Assembly (NCBI GenBank): GCA_001767455.1
Contig: MELC01000024.1
Coordinates: 153,233-217,232, forward strand
DNA length: 64,000 nt
Direction: 5' to 3'
From: Acidobacteria bacterium RIFCSPLOWO2_12_FULL_66_21
GTDB lineage: Bacteria; Acidobacteriota; Vicinamibacteria; Vicinamibacterales; 2-12-FULL-66-21
Shown here: in pieces, positions 28,311-36,050 of the stretch
Layout of the letters: the number at the start of each line of letters is the position of its first letter
How positions within the stretch are numbered: the first letter of the stretch is position 1
Translations under genes and position numbers: made by a program
Notes under the pieces: generated by a model
What the model was told of the DNA's origin: nothing
Databases searched by the model: none
The model's input: only the letters and a program-made list of their open reading frames with translations

Positions 28311-28793
28311 ATGCACGGTGTGAACACCGCTGAAATCCCGAACCGATCGCTGTTCCGCCAGCCTGAGGTGTGTGAGATTGCCCAGGTGCAGCCGTATGTA
28401 CTGCGCTCGTGGGAAGCGGAGTTTCCGGATCTCGGCATCGCGAAGACCGAAGGCGGCCCGCGGGTGTATCGCCGGACCGATCTCGAGCGGGTGCTGCGGA
28501 TCAAACACCTGCTGTTCGTCGAGGGGTTGACGCTGGCGGGCGCGCGGCGCAAGCTGTTGGAAGAGCAGCCGACCGCGTCGGTCGCGGACACCGCGGAACT
28601 CGACGAGCTACTCGGCAGCGATGCGCGCGAGCGCATCATGCAGGTCAAGCAGGGGCTCAGGGCGCTGGCGGTCATGCTCGCGAGGACGCCGGGCGCGCCT
28701 GCCGAGTTCGAGCTGCGGCGGCCGCATGCGGCGCCGCACAGGAAGAAGCATCCCGCGCGGGGCGCCCAGCCCCGCAAACGCGTTGGTCGGTGA
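28311..28793 (+). CDS. MerR family transcriptional regulator
   Basis: A 160-residue regulator. The winged helix-turn-helix is at residues 14-80: SLFRQPEVCEIAQVQPYVLRSWE, then the wing GGPRVYRRTDLERVLRIKHLL. A short coiled segment and a basic C-terminal tail (PHRKKHPARGAQPRKR) follow. No cysteine pair for metal sensing is seen, so it is not of the metal or redox type. Short MerR proteins of this form are common next to IHF or tRNA-Pro genes, and here a tRNA-Pro starts 1 bp after the stop codon. Confidence 0.88.
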   Translation: MHGVNTAEIPNRSLFRQPEVCEIAQVQPYVLRSWEAEFPDLGIAKTEGGPRVYRRTDLERVLRIKHLLFVEGLTLAGARRKLLEEQPTASVADTAELDELLGSDARERIMQVKQGLRALAVMLARTPGAPAEFELRRPHAAPHRKKHPARGAQPRKRVGR

Positions 28794-28794
28794 T

Positions 28795-28871
28795 CGGGGC
28801 GTAGCGCAGCTTGGTAGCGCACCTGAATGGGGTTCAGGGGGTCGCTGGTTCGAATCCAGTCGCCCCGACCA
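28795..28871 (+). tRNA. tRNA-Pro (GGG)
   Basis: Complete cloverleaf of 77 nt with encoded CCA. Acceptor stem CGGGGCG pairs with CGCCCCG; the anticodon stem CCTGA/TCAGG encloses the loop ATGGGGT, giving anticodon GGG. The T-arm shows GGTTCGAATCC. It follows the MerR gene by 1 bp and may be in the same transcript. Repeat arrays follow it directly. Confidence 0.95.
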
Positions 28872-28890
28872 ACTCAGTCGATGGTCGATA

Positions 28891-29018
28891 GTCAAAGTCC
28901 AGGTCAAAGTCCAAGTCCACGTCCTTACTCGTACGGAACGGTCGGTCCCGGAATCGACGGATCGTTCTTCGCCGCCCCAATTCACCAACTCACGAATTCA
29001 CGAATTCACCGATTCAAG
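28891..29018. repeat. Hexamer (CAAAGT/CCAAGT) and octamer (ATTCACGA) arrays
   Basis: Two short arrays lie between tRNA-Pro and the BON gene. At 28893-28924 hexamers of type CNNNGT run in tandem (CAAAGT, CCAGGT, CAAAGT, CCAAGT, CCACGT). At 28979-29018 octamers run in tandem (ATTCACCA, ACTCACGA, ATTCACGA, ATTCACCG, ATTCAAGG). The last octamer contains the BON gene's stop codon. The octamer unit is the one seen at 35979-36050. The 50 bp between the arrays show no further pattern. Confidence 0.8.
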
Positions 29019-29283
29019 GTTTCTCGTCTTCGACGCGCAGACGGTTGTGTACGGTCGCCGCGCCAAGCGCGCGCGCGAGGATGTCCGCGCGCCGTCTCTC
29101 GCGTGCGGTGCGCACGCTGCCCCGCAGCGTGACCTCGCCGTCTTCGACCTCGACGGTCAGCCGTCCCCTCGAGCTCTTACCGACGTGGAACGCTGGATCC
29201 TCTTCGAGCCTCTCCGTTATCCGATGCTGGAGCTTCTCGTCCTCGAGAACTTCATCGTCCTGTTCGAGCACATCCCGGTTCAT
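29014..29283 (-). CDS. BON domain protein
   Basis: An 89-residue protein consisting of an acidic N-terminal stretch and a single BON domain: LQHRITERLEEDPAF, then GRLTVEVEDGEVTLRGSVRTARER, then the closing helix and VHNRLRV strand. The conserved glycine in the GEVTLRGSV strand pair is present. BON domains often bind membranes or act in osmotic-stress proteins. No signal peptide is seen, so this copy may stay in the cytoplasm. AGGAG lies 8 nt before the chosen ATG. The stop codon is inside the octamer repeat, so the last residues may derive from it. Confidence 0.82.
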   Translation of the reverse strand: MNRDVLEQDDEVLEDEKLQHRITERLEEDPAFHVGKSSRGRLTVEVEDGEVTLRGSVRTARERRRADILARALGAATVHNRLRVEDEKP

Positions 29284-29597
29284 GCGGACTCCTGAATATC
29301 CAGTCAAGTGCAAGGCAAAAGAGATGCCGGCGCCAACCCGCGGGCCAAAACGACCCCTTTTATTATCTCTCATGACGCGCCGTGTCTTATAGTTGCACGG
29401 TTCCAGCTCAGCCGCCATACTCAACCTGTCCAATTCCAAGCGCTCGCCCCCCGCGGCGCCACGCCCCTTCAGCAATTCCCCGACACCCGGCGCGGTACAA
29501 TCCTCGGATGGCGCACGTCGCATTTCTCCGTCCCGGCCACGAGGATCCGGGCGCAATCGCAGCCGATCCGATTCCGGCTCCCCGGGCTGTGCGATAG
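29284..29597. other. Spacer between divergent BON and lgt genes
   Basis: A 314-bp region with the BON promoter side at left and the lgt leader at right. A TACAAT hexamer lies just before an ATG at 29508. That ATG opens a 29-codon frame beginning MAHVAFLRPGHEDPGA and ending directly at the lgt start (TAGATG). It might be a leader peptide, but I see no family match. Otherwise nothing recognisable. Confidence 0.35.
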
Positions 29598-30341
29598 ATG
29601 TACCCCGTCCTCCTGCGCGTCGGCGGCTTCGAGGTCACGAGCTTTGGCGTGATGGTAGCGCTTGGCGCGCTCGCGGGCCTGTGGATGTTCCATCGCGAGC
29701 TGGCGCGTCGCGACCTGTCGGAATCGGCGACCGACGGCGCCATCGCCGGAGTGCTCGGCGGTCTGATCGGCGCGAAGCTGCTCTGGGTCGCGGAACACTT
29801 CGGAGAAGAACCTCTCACGGCGCTGCTGTTCAGCCGGGGAGGCCTGAGCTGGTTCGGCGGCCTGGCGGGCGGAGTCGGCTGCGCCCTGGTGTTCTTCGTC
29901 GCCCGTGGTTTTCCGCTCGTCCGCACCATCGCGGCCGCGACCCCCGGACTGGCCGCCGGCCACGCGATCGGGCGCCTCGGGTGCTTCCTCGTCGGCGACG
30001 ATTACGGGACGCCGACCGATCTGCCGTGGGGCGTGGCGTTCCCTCGCGGGCTGCCCCCGACGACTGAACGCGTGCACCCCACGCAACTCTACGAGGCGGC
30101 GCTCCTCGGCGTCCTCACCTGGGCCCTGTTGCGGTGGAGGCGCCGCGCGATCCCCGACACGATCGTGCTCGGCCGGTATCTTCTTGCCGCAGGCGCGATC
30201 CGGTTTGCGATCGAGTTCGTGCGGATCGACCGGCGGGTGCTCGCCGGCCTGAGCGTCGCGCACCTCGCCTCGATCGCCGTGATGATTGCCGGCGGCTGGT
30301 TCCTGATGACCCGCTGGCAGCGCCGAACCGATCAGCGATGA
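29598..30341 (+). CDS. lgt: Prolipoprotein diacylglyceryl transferase family protein
   Basis: Polytopic inner-membrane enzyme of 247 residues that attaches diacylglycerol to the lipobox cysteine of preprolipoproteins. The N-terminal YPVLLRVGGFEVTSFGVMVALGA matches Lgt. The signature HAIGRLGCFLVGDDYGTPTDLPWG contains the invariant Arg-Leu-Gly-Cys-Phe and a GDD in place of the usual GxxxG surroundings. HPTQLYEA follows, as expected. About seven hydrophobic segments are present. The protein is slightly short for Lgt, and members of this family in GC-rich bacteria are sometimes divergent paralogues, so activity is likely but not certain. A BamD lipoprotein that would need this modification is encoded at 47499. 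Confidence 0.85.
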   Translation: MYPVLLRVGGFEVTSFGVMVALGALAGLWMFHRELARRDLSESATDGAIAGVLGGLIGAKLLWVAEHFGEEPLTALLFSRGGLSWFGGLAGGVGCALVFFVARGFPLVRTIAAATPGLAAGHAIGRLGCFLVGDDYGTPTDLPWGVAFPRGLPPTTERVHPTQLYEAALLGVLTWALLRWRRRAIPDTIVLGRYLLAAGAIRFAIEFVRIDRRVLAGLSVAHLASIAVMIAGGWFLMTRWQRRTDQR

Positions 30342-30637
30342 AACACGGCAACCGTGAAGCCGACGTCGATCGCGTACGCGGGGCTGGCGGAATTCAACCC
30401 GCGCGTCGGCCCGACCGTCAGAATGCCATCCCCGATCTGGACGCCTGGTCCGGCTCCCGCCCCGGCCGGCGCGCCAAAACCCTCGAGCGCGGACGTGTTG
30501 CCGGATGCCGTCACGACGAGCGCAATCCGCCGGCTCACCAGCCGGGCCGCGGCGATCGACCAGAGCATCGCATCGCGCAGCTCGATCCCGGCGGGATCCC
30601 CGAGGTGCAGGAATCCGGCTTCGGCTGATACCCACAT
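30332..30637 (-). pseudogene. Fragment resembling the C-terminus of an outer-membrane beta-barrel protein
   Basis: About 100 codons overlapping the lgt end by 10 bp. The translation shows alternating hydrophobic and polar residues (RIALVVTASGNTSALEGF, then a glycine-alanine-rich turn, then LTVGPTRGLNSASPAYAID) and ends with VGFTVAVFHR, as in a terminal beta strand. No signal peptide or N-terminal barrel is present. The frame runs on upstream to 30841 but becomes arginine/serine-rich noise. I read it as the remnant of a larger gene, or possibly a short hypothetical gene. Confidence 0.35.
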
Positions 30638-30738
30638 CGACGCCCCGGTTTTTCGCACCGTCGTGCGGTCTGCAGTCTGGGGACCATGATTACTCCTTGA
30701 GAGAAGGAAACGGGATATCCTGACAACGACGGTCACAC

Positions 30739-33072
30739 ATGGAAGAAGTCCAGGAAACGGCCGAAGGCGCGGTCGTCGACCCGGTATGCGGGATGACGAT
30801 CGATCCACTGCAGGCGGCCGGCAGCTACGACTACAACACACGGCGGTACTACTTCTGCCACCCGAGTTGTCTGGCCCGGTTCAAGGCCGACCCCGAGCAG
30901 TTTCTCGCACCCGCGCCTGCCGCGCCGGCCGTGCCGGTGCCCCAGGGGGTGACCTACATCTGCCCGATGGACCCGGAGGTCCGCCAGGACGAGCCCGGCG
31001 CCTGTCCCATCTGCGGGATGGCGCTCGAGCCCGATCTGTCCAGCGTCTCCGCGGCGGATCTCGAATCGACGCCGAATGCGGAACTGGCGGACATGAAACG
31101 GCGCCTCGCTCTCGGCATCGTGCTGGGGGCGCCCGTCTTCCTGCTCACCATGGGGGAGATGGTTCTCGGGATGGGACTCGGCGGCCGCATCGACACGCGC
31201 GCCGGGAACTGGATCGGACTCGTCTTCGGTTCGCCCGTCGTGCTCTGGGCCGGCTGGCCGTTCTTCGTGCGGGGCTGGCGATCGATCGTGACCGGGCATT
31301 GGAACATGTTCACGCTGATCGCGCTCGGCGTCGGCGCCGCCTTCGTGTTCAGCGTCGTGGGAACGATTGCCCCCGGGATGTTCCCATCGGGGTTCCGGAC
31401 GCACGGCGTCGTGGCCACCTACTTCGACACGTCGGTGGTGATCGTGGTCCTCGTGCTCCTCGGGCAGGTCCTCGAGCTGCGGGCGCGTGGACGAACGAGC
31501 GCCGCGATCCGCCAGCTGCTCGGGCTGTCCCCGAAGACCGCGCGCCTCATTCGCGACGGCAACGAGACCGATGTGCCGATCGGCAGCGTCGTGGCGGGCG
31601 ATCTGCTGCGCGTCCGGCCGGGAGAGCGCGTGCCCGTGGACGGCGTGGTCGCCGACGGCCACAGCAGCGTGGACGAATCGATGGTGACGGGCGAGTCGCT
31701 GCCCGTCGAGAAGCAGGCGGGGGATCGGGTCACCGGCGCGACGATGAACGGCACCGGCACGCTGACGATGAGGGCCGAGCGCGTGGGGAGCGACACCGTG
31801 CTGGCCCAGATCGTCCGCATGGTGAGCGAAGCACAGCGAACGCGCGCGCCGATTCAACGCCTGGCCGATCGCATTGCCGCGTACTTCGTCCCGGCGGTCG
31901 TCGCCACCGCCGTCGCCGCGTTCCTCGCGTGGAGCGCGCTCGGGCCTGAACCGCGGCTCGCTTTCGCGCTGTTGAGCGCCGTCGCCGTGCTCATCATCGC
32001 GTGTCCGTGCGCGCTGGGGCTGGCCACGCCCATGGCGATCATGGTCGGCACCGGGCGCGGCGCGACGGCGGGTGTCCTCATCAAGAATGCGGAGGCGCTC
32101 GAGCGCCTGGAGAAGGTGGACACGCTCGTCATCGACAAGACCGGGACGCTGACGGAAGGCAAGCCGCGGGTCGCGCGAATCGTCGCGAGCGCGCCGCGCC
32201 CGGAGCGGGACGTGCTCGCGTTTGCCGCGGCGCTCGAGCAGCCCAGCGAGCATCCGCTCGCCGGCGCCGTCGTCGCGAGGGCGCGCGAGGACGGTGTCGC
32301 GATCCCCGTCGTGTCGGAGTTCGACGCCGTCACCGGACGCGGCGTCCGCGGCCGCGTCGACGGGCACGCGGTGCTGCTGGGGAACCCGGCGTTCCTCGCC
32401 GAACAGGGGATTTCGCCGGACGGCCTGTCGCGCGAAGCGGACGCGCTTCGCGCGGAGGGCCAGACGGTCATGTTCCTTGCGGTGGACGCGCAGCCGGCCG
32501 GGTTGATTGGCGTGGCCGACCGTCTGAAGCCCTCGACGGCCGAGGCGATCCGCCTGCTGCACGCCGAGGGGCTGCGCATCGTGATGCTGACCGGCGACAG
32601 CCTCGCGACCGCCAGGTCGGTCGCCGGGCAGATCGGCCTCGATGAAGTGCACGCGGAAGTCACGCCGCGCGACAAGCGCGACCTGGTCGCGCGCCTTCAG
32701 CGGGAGGGGCGCGTCGTCGCGATGGCCGGCGACGGCATCAACGATGCGCCCGCCCTCGCGGCCGCGCACGTCGGCATCGCCATGGGAACCGGCGCGGACG
32801 TCGCCATGGAGAGCGCCGGCATCACGCTCGTGAAAGGCGATCTGCGCGGCATCGTGCGCGCGCGCCGCCTGAGCCGCGCGACGATGCGGAACATCCGGCA
32901 GAACCTGTTTCTCGCCTTCGTGTACAACGCTGTCGGCGTGCCGGTTGCGGCCGGCATCCTGTATCCCGTCACCGGCGTCCTCATCAGCCCCATCTGGGCG
33001 AGCGCCGCGATGACCTTCAGTTCGGTGTCGGTGATCACCAACGCGCTGCGGCTGCGCCGCGCGCGACTGTAG
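30739..33072 (+). CDS. copA: Copper-translocating P1B-type ATPase with YHS and heavy-metal-binding N-terminus
   Basis: A 777-residue pump that exports monovalent copper from the cytoplasm. The N-terminus carries a YHS domain ([11 protein letters not shown]... [11 protein letters not shown]), then a metal-binding domain [22 protein letters not shown], in place of the usual CxxC HMA domains. Eight membrane segments follow the P1B layout. Key motifs are TGES, the intramembrane [13 protein letters not shown], phosphorylation loop [10 protein letters not shown], the SEHPLA block, MLTGDS and [11 protein letters not shown]. All catalytic residues are intact. No copper chaperone or CueR gene is adjacent. 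Silver or other soft metals are possible substrates. Confidence 0.93.
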   Translation: MEEVQETAEGAVVDPVCGMTIDPLQAAGSYDYNTRRYYFCHPSCLARFKADPEQFLAPAPAAPAVPVPQGVTYICPMDPEVRQDEPGACPICGMALEPDLSSVSAADLESTPNAELADMKRRLALGIVLGAPVFLLTMGEMVLGMGLGGRIDTRAGNWIGLVFGSPVVLWAGWPFFVRGWRSIVTGHWNMFTLIALGVGAAFVFSVVGTIAPGMFPSGFRTHGVVATYFDTSVVIVVLVLLGQVLELRARGRTSAAIRQLLGLSPKTARLIRDGNETDVPIGSVVAGDLLRVRPGERVPVDGVVADGHSSVDESMVTGESLPVEKQAGDRVTGATMNGTGTLTMRAERVGSDTVLAQIVRMVSEAQRTRAPIQRLADRIAAYFVPAVVATAVAAFLAWSALGPEPRLAFALLSAVAVLIIACPCALGLATPMAIMVGTGRGATAGVLIKNAEALERLEKVDTLVIDKTGTLTEGKPRVARIVASAPRPERDVLAFAAALEQPSEHPLAGAVVARAREDGVAIPVVSEFDAVTGRGVRGRVDGHAVLLGNPAFLAEQGISPDGLSREADALRAEGQTVMFLAVDAQPAGLIGVADRLKPSTAEAIRLLHAEGLRIVMLTGDSLATARSVAGQIGLDEVHAEVTPRDKRDLVARLQREGRVVAMAGDGINDAPALAAAHVGIAMGTGADVAMESAGITLVKGDLRGIVRARRLSRATMRNIRQNLFLAFVYNAVGVPVAAGILYPVTGVLISPIWASAAMTFSSVSVITNALRLRRARL

Positions 33073-33073
33073 C

Positions 33074-33123
33074 GGAGGGCGCCGGGCGCCCCAGGCAAAG
33101 TCCAGCTTGACTCGGCGCCCTCC
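33074..33123 (+). terminator. Inverted repeat downstream of the copper ATPase gene
   Basis: Perfect 11-bp inverted repeat GGAGGGCGCCG / CGGCGCCCTCC with a 28-nt loop, starting 2 bp after the stop codon. A short T-containing stretch follows. Plausible terminator or mRNA 3' stem. Confidence 0.5.
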
Positions 33124-33186
33124 TTCGCGTCTAATCTTCCGCTACTCACACAATTCACGGGTGGAGCGAAGGGAGCCCCGCCAAGC

Positions 33187-33420
33187 GTGTCGAAGTACAC
33201 CGTCCAACCGGGCGCGCGTGTCCTGTGGTGTCTGAGACGTCGGACGAGCGACGTGCGCTGTGTCATGTACCCGGACGGGCTCCCGGTGGAGGTCCAGGTC
33301 CTGCAGGATCGCGACGTGGTGCTGACGGAGCTTTTCCAGGAACAGTGGCTGGCCGAGAACTGGGCCCGGGCCTACGCGGACCGGCTCCGGCGGCAGGGGT
33401 GGCAGGACGTCGCGGCGTAG
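33187..33420 (+). CDS. Small hypothetical protein
   Basis: A 77-residue protein starting with GTG behind a GAAGGGAGCC purine-rich stretch. It has a mixed sequence: a beta-rich first half (DVRCVMYPDGLPVEVQVLQD) and a helical, tryptophan-containing second half ending RRQGWQDVAA. No signal peptide or membrane segment. I do not recognise the family. Codon composition resembles neighbouring real genes. Confidence 0.55.
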   Translation: MSKYTVQPGARVLWCLRRRTSDVRCVMYPDGLPVEVQVLQDRDVVLTELFQEQWLAENWARAYADRLRRQGWQDVAA

Positions 33421-33438
33421 GCCGTCAGACGCCGGCCC

Positions 33439-33621
33439 CTACGCGAAGACCGCGGCCGCCGCAATCCACAGCAACAAGGCGACGATCGCCGCGAGGGTGA
33501 GGTCTTTCCAGAGCGGAGGGGCCTGCTCGTCCGTGGAAGCGTCCGGGAAGTCGAGGGCCTCGAATCGCGGCTCGATCCGCCAGCGCTCCACGGTCCAGTC
33601 TTCGTAATTGCGCGTGCGCAT
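33439..33621 (-). CDS. Small single-pass membrane protein
   Basis: A 60-residue protein with a polar N-terminal half (YEDWTVERWRIEPRFEALDFP) and one C-terminal hydrophobic helix (LAAIVALLLWIAAAAVFA), so probably tail-anchored. A strong ribosome-binding site GGAGGGACCT precedes the ATG. Function unknown. It converges on the preceding small gene with a gap of 18 bp. Confidence 0.6.
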   Translation of the reverse strand: MRTRNYEDWTVERWRIEPRFEALDFPDASTDEQAPPLWKDLTLAAIVALLLWIAAAAVFA

Positions 33622-33858
33622 AGGTCCCTCCGGATGCGGCGATGCCGCAGGACTCGCAAGGTGCCTGCCACAGCCGCAAGTTTCAGTTCGGCCGATTTCT
33701 GGCCCTAACCCGCGGGTGTGAGTCTGATGGCGCTATCTTTCGAGACGGTCTCCGTCGCAAAAACATGCACCCGCGCAGGTTCGATGAGCGGCCGGGACCG
33801 AAACGGGCGTACACTCGGGGAGCCAGTGATTCCGCGCCTGCCGGACAGGATTTGTGCT

Positions 33859-35976
33859 GTGCGCCGCCGTCATTTCATGCTGTCGAACCTCATCACGATC
33901 GGTTTCGCCGCGGTGCTGGTGGCGCAGTCCTCCACGCCGCAATCCGCGGCGCCGCAGAAACCGGTACAGGAGCGCCCGATCTTCCGCACGGAAGCGAACT
34001 TCGTCCGCGTGGACGTCTATCCCGTGCAGGACGACAAGCCCGTGCAGGATCTGCGCGCCGAGGACTTCGAAGTGCGGGAAGACGGCGTGCCGCAGACGAT
34101 CGAGACCTTCGAGCACGTCGTCATCAGGCCCGCCGGTCCCCAGACCGAACGTGCCGAGCCGAACACGATCGAGGCGTCGCGCCAACTCGCGGCGAATCCG
34201 CGCGCCCGCGTGTTCGTCCTGTTTCTCGATGTGCCGCACGTCACGGTCGAAGGGACCTGGAACATCCGCGAGCCCCTCATCCGATTGGTCGATCGGATTC
34301 TCGGCCCCGACGATTTGATCGGCATCATGACGCCGGACATGGCGGCGTCGGATCTCGTGCTGGCGCGGAAGACCGACGTGATCTCCGGCGGGTTGCGCGA
34401 CAAGTGGCCGTGGGGCGAGCGGTTCACGCTCCAGGAAAGCCAGCGCGAGACGGAATATCGCGTGTGCTACCCGCCGACCGATTCCGAAGCCAAACAGGGC
34501 AAGGACGTGTCGGACCTCGCGCGGGAGCTGATGGCGAGGCGCCGCGAGCGCGCCGTGCTCGATTCCCTCACCGAGCTCGTGCGGTATCTGCGGTTCGTCC
34601 GCGAGGAGCGCAAGGCCATTCTGACGGTGACCGAAGGCTGGCTGCTGTTTCGGCCCAAGGAGTCCCTCACGAACCTCCGGGTTCTCGCGCCCGGCGTGAC
34701 AGATCCCATACCGACGGTGGATCCCATCGGCGTCGGACCCGGCGGGAAGCTCACGACGCACGACAGGCGGAGCAATCCCGGCGACTTGAGCCGCATGGAA
34801 TGCGACGCGGATCGGCAGCACCTGGCGTTGATGGACAACTGGCTGTACTTCAGGGACCTGATGGACGACGCGAACCGCAGCAACGCATCGTTCTACGCGA
34901 TCGATCCGCGCGGGCTGCCGGTGTTTGACGCGCCGATTGGTCCCGAGGCCCCGCCGCCGCCGTCCGTCGATTTCCAGAATCTGCGCAATCGCCTCGACAC
35001 GCTCCGGATACTCGCGGCCAACACGGACGGCATCGCGATCACGAACAGCAACGATCTCGACAAGGGGCTCAGACGCATCTCCGACGATCTCACGTCGTAC
35101 TACCTGCTCGGCTACTACTCGAAGAACACGAAACTCGACGGCAGGTTCCGTGAAATCAAGGTGCGGGTGAAGCGGCCGGGCGTGGACGTCCGCGCCCGGA
35201 GAGGATACCGCGCCGCGACCGTCGAGGAGGTGTCCGCCGCGCGGGCGGCCAGCGCCGCGCCCATCCCGGAAAGCAAGTCGTCCGTGGCTGCCGCCGTTGC
35301 GTCGCTCAACCGGATCCGGCCGGGGGCACGGCTGCACGTGAACGCCGTTGCGGGGGTGCCGGCGGGAACGGGCACGGCGAAGGTCTGGGTCGCCGGCGAG
35401 GTGACGCCTGGCACCGGAACGTGGTCCGGTGGTACGGCGCAGATTGACGTCAGCGGTCCTGGCATCACGGGCGCGGCCACCGTCACGATTGAGCCGAGCG
35501 CCCGCGCGTTTCTGGCCGTCGTGCCGTTGTCGGCGCCGGTCTCCTCGGGCGCGCTGGACGTGCGCGTACGGCTTTCGGGCGGTGGCGAAGGCGGGGACGG
35601 CGCGTCGGCGGGCTTCACGGTGCCCATCGGCCTTCGGACGGCCGCGCCGCTGTTGTACCGGCGCGGGCCATCCACCGGCAACAGGCCGCAGCCGGCGGCG
35701 ACCTTCCAGTTCAGCCGCAGCGATCGCGTGCGGATCGAACTGCCGATCCGGGCCACGGACAAGCCTGGCGCCCCCCGTCTGCTCGATCGGACCGGGCAGC
35801 CGCTCGGCGTCCCGGTCACCGGGGCCGAGCGCACCGACGACGGTACCGGCCAGCGGTGGCTCACCGCCGATCTGACGCTCGCGCCGCTCGCCGCCGGCGA
35901 CTACGTCGTCGAACTGGTGTACGCCGCGGCCGATGGCGAGCAGCGCACCCTCGTGCCGCTCAGAGTCGTGAGATGA
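33859..35976 (+). CDS. VWFA-related secreted protein (acidobacterial type)
   Basis: A 705-residue protein with an N-terminal signal sequence (RRRHF, then LSNLITIGFAAVLVAQSS). A beta domain FRVDVYPVQDD-like region follows (VRVDVYPVQDDKPVQDLRAEDFEV, 'regulated' as in this family). The VWFA-like domain with FLDVPHVTVEG replaces the canonical MIDAS DxSxS, so metal binding is doubtful. The RISDDLTSYYLLGYYSKN and VRVKRPGVDVRARRGY blocks are the diagnostic end of the VWFA-related family abundant in Acidobacteria. The last 200 residues are Ig-like beta sequence. It is probably periplasmic or exported; function unknown. GTG at 33859 is chosen because it begins the signal sequence with arginines; ATG at 33877 is the alternative. 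Confidence 0.85.
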   Translation: MRRRHFMLSNLITIGFAAVLVAQSSTPQSAAPQKPVQERPIFRTEANFVRVDVYPVQDDKPVQDLRAEDFEVREDGVPQTIETFEHVVIRPAGPQTERAEPNTIEASRQLAANPRARVFVLFLDVPHVTVEGTWNIREPLIRLVDRILGPDDLIGIMTPDMAASDLVLARKTDVISGGLRDKWPWGERFTLQESQRETEYRVCYPPTDSEAKQGKDVSDLARELMARRRERAVLDSLTELVRYLRFVREERKAILTVTEGWLLFRPKESLTNLRVLAPGVTDPIPTVDPIGVGPGGKLTTHDRRSNPGDLSRMECDADRQHLALMDNWLYFRDLMDDANRSNASFYAIDPRGLPVFDAPIGPEAPPPPSVDFQNLRNRLDTLRILAANTDGIAITNSNDLDKGLRRISDDLTSYYLLGYYSKNTKLDGRFREIKVRVKRPGVDVRARRGYRAATVEEVSAARAASAAPIPESKSSVAAAVASLNRIRPGARLHVNAVAGVPAGTGTAKVWVAGEVTPGTGTWSGGTAQIDVSGPGITGAATVTIEPSARAFLAVVPLSAPVSSGALDVRVRLSGGGEGGDGASAGFTVPIGLRTAAPLLYRRGPSTGNRPQPAATFQFSRSDRVRIELPIRATDKPGAPRLLDRTGQPLGVPVTGAERTDDGTGQRWLTADLTLAPLAAGDYVVELVYAAADGEQRTLVPLRVVR

Positions 35977-35978
35977 GT

Positions 35979-36050
35979 CGATTGGTGAGTTGGTGAGTTG
36001 GTGAATTGATGCGGCGCCCCCACCAACTCACCAATTCACCAATTCACCAA
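35979..36050. repeat. Octamer hairpin TTGGTGAG / AATTCACC between convergent genes
   Basis: Left arm of tandem TTGGTGAG-type octamers and right arm of AATTCACC octamers, pairing over about 29 bp with four mismatches around a GC-rich loop (ATGCGGCGCCCC). It fills the gap between two convergent stop codons and touches the TAA of the histidine kinase gene. It could work as a bidirectional terminator, though without a classical U-tract. Confidence 0.82.

Noticed and set aside
30733..32769. Long minus-strand open frame opposite the copper ATPase gene
   Set aside because: Histidine/aspartate/arginine-rich antisense noise; the plus strand has all P-type ATPase motifs.
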